Source of the DNA: Paenibacillus sp. TCA20
GTDB taxonomy: Bacteria; Bacillota; Bacilli; Paenibacillales; Paenibacillaceae
Length of the DNA stretch: 64,000 bases
Direction: 5' to 3'
Assembly: GCF_000732325.1 (NCBI RefSeq)
Contig: NZ_BBIW01000009.1
Location: forward strand, 62,001-126,000
Program-made: the position numbers and the translations under genes
The notes under the pieces: generated by a model
Told to the model about the DNA's origin: nothing
Database searches by the model: none
Seen by the model: the letters and a program-made list of their open reading frames with translations, nothing else
In this document: in pieces, positions 25,758 to 35,754 of the stretch
Layout: the number at the start of each line of letters is the position of its first letter
Position numbering within the stretch: position 1 is the stretch's first letter

Positions 25758-27359
25758 TCAAACGCTTTTATGAATATGTATAATTTCTTGTTTACGGTAT
25801 TGGCCTGGTGTCATGCCGGTTTCCTTCTTGAACATTCGATTGAAGGAGGAAAAATTGACATATCCCACCTGAGCGGCAATCCGGTTGATTGTCATGCCGG
25901 TCGTTATTAACAACTCCTGTGCTTTTTCCACTCGGACACGATGCAGATGCTCGCTGAAGGTACTACCGGTTTTTTCTTTGATATAGGTTGATAAGTAAGT
26001 ACTGGACATATTGAGCAGATCAGACAGATAGTTAAGTGACAGGTCCTGGTGATACTTCTGCTGAATGATATCAAGCACATATATGGCAAGCGTGTCTTTA
26101 ATTCCGACCGTTGGTTCGCTCACCTCGTTTCTCTCATCTGAGGCTTGAATAAGAACCGTTGATTGCTGCTCTGGCAGAAGTGGATCGGTTAACTGTCCTT
26201 CGTCAGGCCTCGTGATCAGCTGAATCTGCCGAGATGTAGAGGCTTGCTCAATCCAGCGCATGGTCTGCTCATAGATCCCGCTGAGCTGACATGGTTCAGG
26301 ATACGAATCACTGACAGCGATTTGCAGTTTCCCGCTATGAAGCAGCTCTTGCTCCCATGCAGGAATTTGTTCTTCTAGATTGGCAATAAGGATGTCCCGG
26401 TCTATGTTATAGAACATCGAGATGACGTGCATTGGTTCGATCTGAAACGTATGGGTAGATGGTCCACATGCTTCGGCGAATTCGCGCATCGTAAGGATCA
26501 AACGGTGCATGGTATCGCTGTATGAAGATTTGCCTATTGAGTCATCTGCTTCTGCACCCATATCCGGAAGGAAATCATACAGAACCATAACAGTGCTGCT
26601 GATAGAGGGATGCAGTCCTGCTCGTTCTAAATCAGGATTGAGATGCTTGATTTCATTGATATGATCTAAGGTGATGATGGAAGGCATGATCTTGGCAGTC
26701 CACTTCATATAATGGTCGCGTTCTTTTGATAGGCGGGTCACTTCAAGTGCGGCAGAATGGAGGTGAAGCCGGGAATCTGTATTGTTCATTGAAACATGAC
26801 TGGCTAATGCTTGTCCGATCGCTTTGATCGGAGTGCGAATCTGCGTGTAGAACAGGAACAGCCCTGAGATGCAGATAGCGAGTAAAAAGTACAAAACGGC
26901 TAAGATCGTATTTAGAAAGAGGGATGACCGTTCTACTTCCGTATTACCTACGGTACTTATCCATTTCAATCCATTTATTGTGTCTTTATAAAAATAGTAT
27001 TGGTTATTCATCTGGGCTGTATTTTGGCCAGGCTGAAATGAAGGGAGGGGCAGGAAGCGTGCTGCTGTGTCTGAACGGTACAGCTCCTTCCCATCTGCAG
27101 CGAGCACGATCAGGTGTTCAGGAAGAAATCCCTGACGGGCTGCTTCTGTAAGCTGATAAGGAATATCTATATGTGACGATGACGATTGCGAGGCACTCAG
27201 CCGTTCGGCGGTATGCTCCAACTGGAATAAGTGTTCTTTTATCGCTTCATTAGTAACTGCTCTATTCAGCAGGGAGGTGGTGAACAGGTACAGGATAGCA
27301 ATAAGTGCAAATATCGTCGTCATGGTCATTATGGATTTGCCGTCCCACCTCATTCTCAT
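25758..27359 (-). CDS. Membrane-bound AraC-family transcriptional regulator
   Basis: A 533-residue one-component regulator. Two transmembrane segments (about 10-30 and 148-173, LAVLYFLLAICISGLFLFY) enclose an extracellular sensor loop of about 115 residues. The cytoplasmic part has a long linker domain and a C-terminal AraC DNA-binding domain (about 430-525) with two helix-turn-helices: LNYLSDLLNMSSTYLSTYIK and INRIAAQVGYVNFSSFNRMF. This layout is common in Paenibacillus, where such genes often sit beside the carbohydrate or surface genes they control. Its upstream region faces the giant SLH surface protein 271 bases away on the other strand. Confidence 0.88.
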   Translation of the reverse strand: MRMRWDGKSIMTMTTIFALIAILYLFTTSLLNRAVTNEAIKEHLFQLEHTAERLSASQSSSSHIDIPYQLTEAARQGFLPEHLIVLAADGKELYRSDTAARFLPLPSFQPGQNTAQMNNQYYFYKDTINGLKWISTVGNTEVERSSLFLNTILAVLYFLLAICISGLFLFYTQIRTPIKAIGQALASHVSMNNTDSRLHLHSAALEVTRLSKERDHYMKWTAKIMPSIITLDHINEIKHLNPDLERAGLHPSISSTVMVLYDFLPDMGAEADDSIGKSSYSDTMHRLILTMREFAEACGPSTHTFQIEPMHVISMFYNIDRDILIANLEEQIPAWEQELLHSGKLQIAVSDSYPEPCQLSGIYEQTMRWIEQASTSRQIQLITRPDEGQLTDPLLPEQQSTVLIQASDERNEVSEPTVGIKDTLAIYVLDIIQQKYHQDLSLNYLSDLLNMSSTYLSTYIKEKTGSTFSEHLHRVRVEKAQELLITTGMTINRIAAQVGYVNFSSFNRMFKKETGMTPGQYRKQEIIHIHKSV

Positions 27360-27630
27360 CTCAATGAACCTCCCCCGAAAACAAGCTGTATCTTACAAAA
27401 TACTAATAGAGAATTGTTTCATAAATGTGTATGTAATGTAATCGGAATGTTAAGAAATTTAGTGTCGATATTTCAGAATTTTTGCATTTTATTCATTTCA
27501 TGCTTTTTCGCGGTAAATAGCTAAAAAAATGCATAGGTTCCAATCAAATGTCCATTGTCGTGTTCTTTCCTCTTCGGATACCCTTTAAAAGGTTCATCAT
27601 TATACAATATGAGGAGATGAAGATGAGGGA

Positions 27631-30600
27631 ATGTTTAGTTTGAACCAAATGAAGCGATGGACAGCCGTATGTATGACAGCCGTATTGGTTGTGACAGGCA
27701 CGGCTGGAGGAGCGGTGCCATGGCTTGGCGTACAGTCAGCATATGCTGAAGCCCTTGCTGAGACCTCAGGCGAAGTACCTGCCGATACTCCTGCTGATGT
27801 TCCAGGCGAAGCACCTGCCGAGACTCCAGCTGAAGCACCTGCCGAGACTCCAGCTGAAGCACCTGCCAAGACTCCTGCTGAAGCTCCAGCCGAAACACCT
27901 GCTGAGACTCCAGTTGAAGCTCCAACTGAAGCCGCTGGTGCAGCACCGGTGGTTATTTATGAGCAGCAAGCGGAGTCAACCGTACCTATGGACATGTCGG
28001 TTACATTGTCTGTATATAGTGAAACTGCGATTACTACAGGCACACTATACTATAAGGGTAGTAATGATGAAACATTCGAAGCTGCGCCAATGAACATCGG
28101 CAATCCCGCTCAGGGATACACGGAATTATCCGGGATTATTCCGGAGTCTGTCATGCACGATGCTGAAATGGTGAATTATTATTTTGAGGTTACAAGCGAG
28201 AACGGAACAACTCGGAGTCCGGCTGAAGACGGGACGGTATATGAGCTATTGATTGAGCAGCCACCTGTAGGAGAGACGCCGAGTCTTCTGATTACGGAGA
28301 TTGTATTTAATGCTCCGGGCTCTGGAGAGGTATCCGAATATATTGAAGTTTACAATAACAGCCCACAGCGCATTAATTTATCCGACTATTATGTGCATTA
28401 CGAGAATCATGATGGAAGCACGGTTCGGGATTGGACGCTTCCAGATCAGGAAGCAGAAGCATGGGAGACGATAGTCTTGCTCAGCAAGAACAGCAGTCTA
28501 TCGCAAGTGAACAGTGACTACGGTGTTTCGCTGGCCGAGCACCAGATTGCAATCATGACCCAGCCTAGCGGCAACCTGGTGAACACAGGTACGTACACCG
28601 CCTCAATTAAGACGGTTGCAGATAACGAGACCTTATCATCGGTTCGTTACAACGATGCAGCAGTGAACAGCTCGGAGAACGGTGAAGATCAGGATAAGAC
28701 AAGCGTGGTTTATAAATTTAATACGAACAGCGCTGTGATGGAAAAATGGTTTAGCTTCGGCATCCCGACACCAGGAACGCTGCTGGATGGTCAAGTGCCG
28801 GATCCATCAGCAGAGAATCCGTCTCTGCTTCCGGTGATCAGCCATCAATCTGCCGGCACGATGCCTCTGCAGGATGTTGTGATCACCTCTTCCGTACACA
28901 GTCCAACCCCTCTGGAATCGGCTACGCTGTATTTTAAAGACCGCTCAGCAATAACTTATACAGCTGTTGAAATGTCTGTGGACACAGGAGAAGCAGGAAA
29001 TTACAGCCTCTCAGGAACGATTAGACTTACCTCTATTGGCTATTCAGGCAGCATAGATTATTACATAACGGCCCGCAATGAAGAAGGGCTGAGCCGCACA
29101 GAGAGATATGGGCTTACTATTGACCGGGAAATTCCGGAGCTGCTGATCACCGAGATCGTGTTTAACGCTCCGAATGATGAATACTCGGAATATATTGAGG
29201 TCTACAACAACAGCACCGAAACGATTAATTTATCAGACTACTATGTATCCTACGAGAACTATAATGGTACAACCGTATATAACTGGACCTTAGGCGATCA
29301 GGAATTGCAGCCATGGAAAACGGTAGTGCTGCTCAGAAAAAATGGCAGCCTCACGCTCGTCAACAGCGAATACGGAGTATCCCTTACCCAGGATCAGATA
29401 CTAATCATGAATCAACCCTCAGGCAATCTAGTCAATACAGGAACCTACACGGCTAACATCAAGAAGACGAGTGATGACCGGATCGTATCATCTGCAAGAT
29501 ATAACGATGCTGTCATCGGTCCGAAGGATGTGACAGATAACGGTGACAAGACCAGTGTCGTCTATAAATATCCGGTAAGCGGCGCTCTGATGGACAGGCT
29601 GGCAACCAAGCAGATCCCGACACCGGGAACCATTCTGGAAGGGCAAGTCCCCCTTCCGCAGGTAGATGACCCTGAACAGCTGCCTCACATCAGCTACGAG
29701 CCATCGGTGACGACCACGAATCCTCAGGACGTATCCATTGAAGCTGAGGTGACAAGTGATACGGGTGTGATTGCTGCCAAGCTGTATTACAAGGCAGACT
29801 ATGAGACCTTGTACAGCAGTGTGGAGATGACCATTACAGAGGGCGCCGAAGGGAATTATTCCGTAGCAGGTGTTATTCCGGCTAAGGCGATGGCAAGCGC
29901 ACAGCAAATTCAATATTATTTCACGATTCAAAATGAATATGGTACTTCGCGGAGTCCGTTAGAGGCAGATGCGACTTATGGGCTTCAAGTCGAGCTTGAT
30001 GGAGAGCCTCCATATTTGCTGATTACGGAAATGGTGTTCAATGGACCCAATATTAATGGTGCTGACGTCCCTGCATGGGAATATATTGAGCTGTACAACA
30101 ACAGTGATCAAATCATTTCCCTGCAGGATTACTACATTGATTACACAGATCTAAGCGGTGTTACCCAATATACTTGGCAGTTCACTGACAACGTTCAGAT
30201 GGAGCCCGGCAGAGCATTGGTGCTGCGGATGGAGCCGACGGATGCGAACGGCACGGCGGACAAATTCAACGCTGCTTACAAGCTGACAGGCGATCAAAAG
30301 ATTGAGGAAGCAGACCTCGTTAATCTCAGAGGGGACAGCAGCCTTGCGAATACATCTTCAAGAATGGTTAACGTTGTAACCAAATCAGGACAGAAGGTTG
30401 TATCCGCGGCTTATAACGACAATGCAACTCCAGATAATCCAGCGCCTGATAATTTGACGGATACCTCGGTTACGTACTTACCGAATTATGTAAGCGAGGA
30501 TATGGTTAAATGGGGCGTAAAAGTAACCCCGACACCAGGCTATGTACTGGATGAACAGAAGCCTTTAACAACGGTTACACTCCCAGATGATTATCTGCCT

Positions 30601-33600
30601 CCAGTTATTGAACACACTCGCGGGGCAGGCAGTATCGGGATGGAGGACTATACAATCTCCGCTCAGATCACGGATAATACCGTCGTATCAGAAGCGAAGC
30701 TCTATTATAAGACAGATGTGATGTCAGACTTCACTTCTGTGGCGATGACTCAGCAAACAGGAAATTCATACGAAGCTGTTGTTTCGGCAGAAGTACTGAC
30801 AGGCGCAAGCCGTCTATACTATTATTTCGAAGCATCGGACGGAGTTCATATTACTGTGAAAAAGGATGTGAAGAACGAGCCTTACGAAATCAAAGTGCTC
30901 GAGTCCATCTCCTCAGTAGTTCCAGAGCTGCTAATTACAGAGCTCGTGCCAGACAGTACGGGAAGCGATATGTATGAGTACATTGAGGTGTACAACAATT
31001 CGACGCAAACTGTGAATTTGAAAGATTACCAGGTTGTTTATGTCTATTATCATGGCGGAACGGATGCTTGGGATTTGCCGCATAACCTGGAGCTTCCGGC
31101 TGGAGAAACGGCTGTCATCTGGGTACAGTCTGATCTAAGCAAGGACGAGCCGGTCAGCAGCTTTAACAGCCACTGGGGCGTCAACCTGCCAGAGGATCGG
31201 GTCATGTCGATCTACTCCATCGGTATGAACAATACGAATGAAGGCCGGATCATTCTTGCCGAGGATTCGCATTATGCCGTCGACCATGCCCGCAATCCAA
31301 TCGTACAAGCCTGGTTCAACGTCGGTGTTGATGAGGTAGAGAACGACGGTACGAGTGTCGTATATGAATATCCTAAGGACGGTTCTACCAAAATGGTGAA
31401 GCGTTCTGCACGCATGACAGCTACACCAGGCCAGCTTATTGAGGCACAGGTGCCTGAACAGCTTGTCGAAGTAGCAGATGATACGAACCAGCCGGTCATC
31501 ATTCATGAAGAGCAAGTAGAAGATACGCCTTTTGGCTCGCTGACATTTGAAGCAACGGTGACCGATGATCAAATGGCAAAACGGGTATCCTTGTTCTTCA
31601 AACGGGATATGGATACGGATTACACGGAAGTTAATATGAAGCGCACAGCGGAAGGCTCGGATGTATTTATGTCCGCTGAAGTGAACAAGGCACTGCTGCT
31701 TGGCGCAGCGCATGTTGATTATTACTTTGAAGCAACGGATGGGCAAAATATCGTCCAGTCTGACAACTACAGCCTCGGTTTTGTGAATTATGGACCGTTG
31801 TGGATTGATTTTGCAAATGTCGAATTTTTAAGTGGAACAGCTGTTGTTCAGGGCAATGCGGAAGCTGCAGGCGAGACGTTGACCCTCTCGGTCGATGGAA
31901 ATGAGCTCATCACTAGTCCGGCGATGCATACAGCGCCAACACTAACCTATCGGGTTGACGATATAAACAGCGGCTTCCAGAATGGTTTATTCATCAATGA
32001 TGAGCTGGTTACGCTATTGCCAGTGAGTACTTACTATCAGCAAAAGTATGTTGATATTCCGCAGCACGTTCTGCAGCCAGGAGAAAATACGATCAAAATT
32101 ACGGCCGGAACGAAAGAGAGCCCGCTGGAGTTCGGTACATCGAACAACAACGATGACTATCGAATTGAAGGAGTGGAGCTGCTGCTGCCAGACGGCACTT
32201 CAGCCGATTGGACTTCAGCACGTGCCAAGACATTAAATGCAGACAGCTTTACCGATATCGATCCCGCTGACCGCCACAAGATTGGTGATAGCGGTGGATA
32301 TGTCGAATATATCGAGATTACATTTAACATACCGGCAGATGTATTCCACAGCATCTACGCGGAGGTAGACACAACAGCACTAACGGATGGAGATCATCTG
32401 TTTACATTGTCCTCAGGTTCGGGTAACTCGGCTGAGGTAACCGCTGTTGTTGACAATAACGCGCCTGTATTTGAGAGCTTCTCTATTGAAGACGGCGAGC
32501 TGTATACTGGTGAATTTGAGCTGAATGCGGTTATTGAGGACGCTGTATCCGGTGTCGCTTCGGTTAAGGCTACCCTTGACGGATCAGCAGTAGAGTTGCC
32601 AACGATGGTTCAGGCTTCAGAACTCACTGTGGGCGAGCATATTTTTGAAGTAGTGGCAACGGATGCGGCAGGAAATACGGTAACTCGTAAAGGTGTGTTT
32701 ACTACGGATGAAACGGCACCGAACGCTCCTGAGGATCCGACTCCAGCAGATGGTGCAGCAGGTGTGAGCCGTGATGCAGTGCTCAGCGTAACTGCAAGTG
32801 ATCCGAATGGAGATGCAGTGGACGTGTCCTTTGGTCAAGGCTATCGTTATGATTACAACGAGCAGTCGGATATTGAAGCCTATTCCAATGCCGTTGACCG
32901 TGAGCCGCCAATTGAACTGAATCCAGAAGGTGAGGAAGGATTTACAGCGGAAGCAGAAGCGCTCGTTGCGAAGCAGGACGGGGAATATTACGTTACAGAT
33001 GCGAGTGGCCTGTTCCCTTACCAGCGCTATGAATTCAAGCTGGACGAAGATGCAAGTGGAATTGAATCCGTTGAAGTTGTGTGGCAGGGACACTCGGTTG
33101 AAGGCCGTCAGGTGACCATGTATACGTGGAACTATAACACGGGCAAATGGGAAGCTGCAGCCAGAGGCGTAGGTGCCGAAGACTTCGAACTGAGAGCTGC
33201 CGTAAACGCTGCGGACATGGTAAGAGACGAGACGATTCAAGTGCTAATTCAGGACTTGATTGTAGCTGAAGATGCCTCCACTTCCGAAGATCCGGACGGT
33301 GATGGCAAATTCACCTTTGCCTTCTCTACAGATACGCAGTACTACGCAGATTCCTATCCGGATATTTTCCGGTCACAGATGCAGTATATCGCTGATATGA
33401 AGGAAGAGATGGATATCCGTTATCTCATTCATACCGGTGATATTGTGGACGACTGGTATCGACCGGACGAATGGGCAATAGCCGATGAGAGCTTTAAGAT
33501 TATTGAGGAAGCCGGTCTTCCATATGGTGTCGTTGCAGGGAATCATGATGTCAATTTTAATGCTGCCGATTATACGGAGTACTGGAAATATTTTGGACGT

Positions 33601-35595
33601 GATCGGTTTGAGAGCCAGCCGACTTACGGAGATGATTTGAACAACAACCGCGATCACTATGATCTTGTATCTGCCAACGGTCAGGATTTCATCATTTTGT
33701 ATCTGGGCTGGAGCATCCAGGAGGATACAGTGGAGTGGGCGAATGAAGTGCTGAAGAAATATCCGGACCGCTACGCTATTATCGGAACGCATGAATATAT
33801 TTCTCCTTCCGGGGCGTACTCCGGTCAAGGTCAAATGATCTGGGATGAAATTGTAGCGAAGAATCCGAATGTGAAAATGGTCCTTTGCGGTCATATTCAT
33901 GGCGTAGGCTATAACGTCAAGCATTTGGAAGACGGGCGCGTTGTCGTAGAAATGCTGGCCGATTATCAATCCGGACCTATGGGTGGTTCAGGATACATGC
34001 GATTCCTGGAATTCGATCCAGCGGAAGAACAAATTCATGTGAAGACATACTCACCTTATCTCGATGACTGGAATTATTTTGAGGACGGTTCCGACGATTT
34101 CTACATTCCTTTTGAGACACAGGATCCTCTCAAGCGGGTAGCAACGGATTATATCGGAGTGAATCTCTATAGCACTAACGAGATCGGGGCACAGCAAGCC
34201 GTAGAAAGTGGAAGCAGGGCGAGCACGACCTGGTCTTCACTAGACGCGAATCAAAATTATTTCTGGTATGCCAAAGCAACGGATCCATCCGGCAGCTCGA
34301 CACTCTCGCCAATCTGGAAATTCTCCACGGGCAGCGGTGGAAATGGAAATGGCAATGGAGACGGTGACGGAAACGGAAACGGAAACGGAAATGGTGATGG
34401 TAACGGAAACGGTAATGGTACCGGAAACGGTAATGGTACCGGCGGTAATGGTACTGGTAATAACAATAGCAATGGCTCTGGCAATGGTACATCAACGGAC
34501 AGCGGGTGGACTGCAATCAAGGCAGAAGATATCTCAGCAGATGGTGACAGTGTAAGCCTGAGAGCAGAGGACGATACGAGAGGCTTGATCTTAACCTCAG
34601 CAGCGCTTACTCGTATCGGAAACCGGAGCTTGACGATTACGCTTGCAGACGGTGCCGTGATCACCTTGAGTGCAGAAGAACGAGCTGCATTGGCTGGTGA
34701 GCTTGGTGCGAATGAACAACTGTATGTTTCTACAGAAGCAGCTTTGGAAGAGGCTGTGGACGGAGCAGTCCGAGATTACAGCAGGGAACAAAAAGCAAGC
34801 TTTAAGGTGGTCGGCAATCCAGCTAAGGTGGAGATTGGCAAACGCGGTGTGAATGGCACAGCGGAGCCGCTGGATGCTTCGGTAACGATTAAGCTTACGG
34901 CCGATAACGTGAAGAATACTGCTCTGTCCGGTATTTATCAGATTGCGGAAGACGGTACAGTAACATGGGTTGGCGGAAGTTATGCAGACGGAAGCTATAC
35001 AGCATCAGTAGAAGAGGCGGGTACGTATGTCGTACTGGAATTTAACAAGCTCTATACTGACGTCACCGAGGGACATTGGGCTCATCCTTATGTACAACTG
35101 CTCAGCTTCCAAGGTATCGCAAACGGTATTAACGACACCACATTTGGCGCTGCAAAATCGACTACAAGAGCCGAATTCGTAACGCTGCTGGCAAGAGCAT
35201 TCGGTCTTACAGCATCCACAGGCTCGGATACCTTCAGCGATGTTAAGGCTGGAAGCTGGTATGCAGAAGCTGTACAAGCAGCTTATGAGGCGGGCATTGT
35301 TTATGGTACAAGTGCAGACCAATTCGAACCAGGCAATTCGATCAGCCGGGAAGAAATGGTTGTCATGATTGTGCGTGCACTGGAGAATATGAGCGGCAAG
35401 GAGCTCGAGACCGGAAACGGAACGGCCTATTCCGATGACAATCAGATCAGCGATTGGGCCAAGGAAGCGGTCAAGAAGGCAACGGCATTGGGATTCATTG
35501 CAGGTAAAGGAAACAACAGCTTTGATCCTAAAGGCATGGCATTGCGTTCTGAGACAGCGAAGGTTCTCGCTCTGATGCTGGAGCAAATGCAATAA
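27631..35595 (+). CDS. Giant SLH-anchored surface protein with lamin-tail repeats and metallophosphoesterase domain
   Basis: A 2654-residue exported wall protein. A signal peptide (CMTAVLVVTGTAGGAVPWLG) is followed by a Pro/Glu/Ala/Thr repeat stalk (about 48-105). Four lamin-tail-like domains (near 218, 504, 794 and 1100, each starting LLITE) alternate with Ig-like sandwiches. A calcineurin-like phosphoesterase (about 1895-2160) shows D1901 in STDTQ, GD at 1936-1937, GNHD at 1970-1973, and CGHIHG. A Gly/Asn-rich linker (about 2233-2290), an Ig-like part and three SLH repeats (2471-2654) end it. It may hydrolyse extracellular nucleotides or nucleic acids. GAGGAG is 14 bases before the ATG, and a seven-codon frame (27623-27643) overlaps the start. 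Confidence 0.9.
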   Translation: MFSLNQMKRWTAVCMTAVLVVTGTAGGAVPWLGVQSAYAEALAETSGEVPADTPADVPGEAPAETPAEAPAETPAEAPAKTPAEAPAETPAETPVEAPTEAAGAAPVVIYEQQAESTVPMDMSVTLSVYSETAITTGTLYYKGSNDETFEAAPMNIGNPAQGYTELSGIIPESVMHDAEMVNYYFEVTSENGTTRSPAEDGTVYELLIEQPPVGETPSLLITEIVFNAPGSGEVSEYIEVYNNSPQRINLSDYYVHYENHDGSTVRDWTLPDQEAEAWETIVLLSKNSSLSQVNSDYGVSLAEHQIAIMTQPSGNLVNTGTYTASIKTVADNETLSSVRYNDAAVNSSENGEDQDKTSVVYKFNTNSAVMEKWFSFGIPTPGTLLDGQVPDPSAENPSLLPVISHQSAGTMPLQDVVITSSVHSPTPLESATLYFKDRSAITYTAVEMSVDTGEAGNYSLSGTIRLTSIGYSGSIDYYITARNEEGLSRTERYGLTIDREIPELLITEIVFNAPNDEYSEYIEVYNNSTETINLSDYYVSYENYNGTTVYNWTLGDQELQPWKTVVLLRKNGSLTLVNSEYGVSLTQDQILIMNQPSGNLVNTGTYTANIKKTSDDRIVSSARYNDAVIGPKDVTDNGDKTSVVYKYPVSGALMDRLATKQIPTPGTILEGQVPLPQVDDPEQLPHISYEPSVTTTNPQDVSIEAEVTSDTGVIAAKLYYKADYETLYSSVEMTITEGAEGNYSVAGVIPAKAMASAQQIQYYFTIQNEYGTSRSPLEADATYGLQVELDGEPPYLLITEMVFNGPNINGADVPAWEYIELYNNSDQIISLQDYYIDYTDLSGVTQYTWQFTDNVQMEPGRALVLRMEPTDANGTADKFNAAYKLTGDQKIEEADLVNLRGDSSLANTSSRMVNVVTKSGQKVVSAAYNDNATPDNPAPDNLTDTSVTYLPNYVSEDMVKWGVKVTPTPGYVLDEQKPLTTVTLPDDYLPPVIEHTRGAGSIGMEDYTISAQITDNTVVSEAKLYYKTDVMSDFTSVAMTQQTGNSYEAVVSAEVLTGASRLYYYFEASDGVHITVKKDVKNEPYEIKVLESISSVVPELLITELVPDSTGSDMYEYIEVYNNSTQTVNLKDYQVVYVYYHGGTDAWDLPHNLELPAGETAVIWVQSDLSKDEPVSSFNSHWGVNLPEDRVMSIYSIGMNNTNEGRIILAEDSHYAVDHARNPIVQAWFNVGVDEVENDGTSVVYEYPKDGSTKMVKRSARMTATPGQLIEAQVPEQLVEVADDTNQPVIIHEEQVEDTPFGSLTFEATVTDDQMAKRVSLFFKRDMDTDYTEVNMKRTAEGSDVFMSAEVNKALLLGAAHVDYYFEATDGQNIVQSDNYSLGFVNYGPLWIDFANVEFLSGTAVVQGNAEAAGETLTLSVDGNELITSPAMHTAPTLTYRVDDINSGFQNGLFINDELVTLLPVSTYYQQKYVDIPQHVLQPGENTIKITAGTKESPLEFGTSNNNDDYRIEGVELLLPDGTSADWTSARAKTLNADSFTDIDPADRHKIGDSGGYVEYIEITFNIPADVFHSIYAEVDTTALTDGDHLFTLSSGSGNSAEVTAVVDNNAPVFESFSIEDGELYTGEFELNAVIEDAVSGVASVKATLDGSAVELPTMVQASELTVGEHIFEVVATDAAGNTVTRKGVFTTDETAPNAPEDPTPADGAAGVSRDAVLSVTASDPNGDAVDVSFGQGYRYDYNEQSDIEAYSNAVDREPPIELNPEGEEGFTAEAEALVAKQDGEYYVTDASGLFPYQRYEFKLDEDASGIESVEVVWQGHSVEGRQVTMYTWNYNTGKWEAAARGVGAEDFELRAAVNAADMVRDETIQVLIQDLIVAEDASTSEDPDGDGKFTFAFSTDTQYYADSYPDIFRSQMQYIADMKEEMDIRYLIHTGDIVDDWYRPDEWAIADESFKIIEEAGLPYGVVAGNHDVNFNAADYTEYWKYFGRDRFESQPTYGDDLNNNRDHYDLVSANGQDFIILYLGWSIQEDTVEWANEVLKKYPDRYAIIGTHEYISPSGAYSGQGQMIWDEIVAKNPNVKMVLCGHIHGVGYNVKHLEDGRVVVEMLADYQSGPMGGSGYMRFLEFDPAEEQIHVKTYSPYLDDWNYFEDGSDDFYIPFETQDPLKRVATDYIGVNLYSTNEIGAQQAVESGSRASTTWSSLDANQNYFWYAKATDPSGSSTLSPIWKFSTGSGGNGNGNGDGDGNGNGNGNGDGNGNGNGTGNGNGTGGNGTGNNNSNGSGNGTSTDSGWTAIKAEDISADGDSVSLRAEDDTRGLILTSAALTRIGNRSLTITLADGAVITLSAEERAALAGELGANEQLYVSTEAALEEAVDGAVRDYSREQKASFKVVGNPAKVEIGKRGVNGTAEPLDASVTIKLTADNVKNTALSGIYQIAEDGTVTWVGGSYADGSYTASVEEAGTYVVLEFNKLYTDVTEGHWAHPYVQLLSFQGIANGINDTTFGAAKSTTRAEFVTLLARAFGLTASTGSDTFSDVKAGSWYAEAVQAAYEAGIVYGTSADQFEPGNSISREEMVVMIVRALENMSGKELETGNGTAYSDDNQISDWAKEAVKKATALGFIAGKGNNSFDPKGMALRSETAKVLALMLEQMQ
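27781..27935 (+). repeat. 24-base tandem repeats coding for a Pro/Glu/Ala/Thr stalk
   Basis: Units close to GCACCTGCCGAGACTCCAGC recur about every 24 bases within the giant surface gene. They encode APAETPAE-type repeats. Copy number is likely to vary between strains. Confidence 0.75.
34327..34500 (+). repeat. Short repeats coding for a Gly/Asn linker
   Basis: GGAAACGG and GGTAATGG words repeat throughout and encode a run of GN, GD and GT residues before the C-terminal Ig-like and SLH modules. Confidence 0.75.
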
Positions 35596-35602
35596 CACGG
35601 TT

Positions 35603-35646
35603 AGGGAGAAGGCCTGCAGGAAGGGCTTTCTCCCTTTCTATTTTTA
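35603..35646 (+). terminator. Terminator after the giant surface gene
   Basis: AGGGAGAA and TTCTCCCT with an inner GCC/GGC pair, then TTTCTATTTTT. Confidence 0.8.
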
Positions 35647-35754
35647 AGAGATGAATATTTTACATTATTAAACAATAATTTCATCATCGGATAAACATAG
35701 GATGCTATATTGATTGCATTTGAGGTACAAGAGATCGCTACAGGAGGATATGGC

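Noticed and set aside
27781..27935. Regular short repeats that could suggest a CRISPR array
   Set aside because: The repeats are in frame, without unique spacers, and encode a Pro/Glu/Ala/Thr stalk of a large surface protein.
31135..31746. Antisense frame of about 200 codons in the giant surface gene
   Set aside because: Shadow of the sense frame, which is clearly coding. No homology-like motifs or start signal.
32617..33969. Two further antisense frames near the phosphoesterase domain
   Set aside because: Same reasoning: compositionally odd shadows over an intact metallophosphoesterase.
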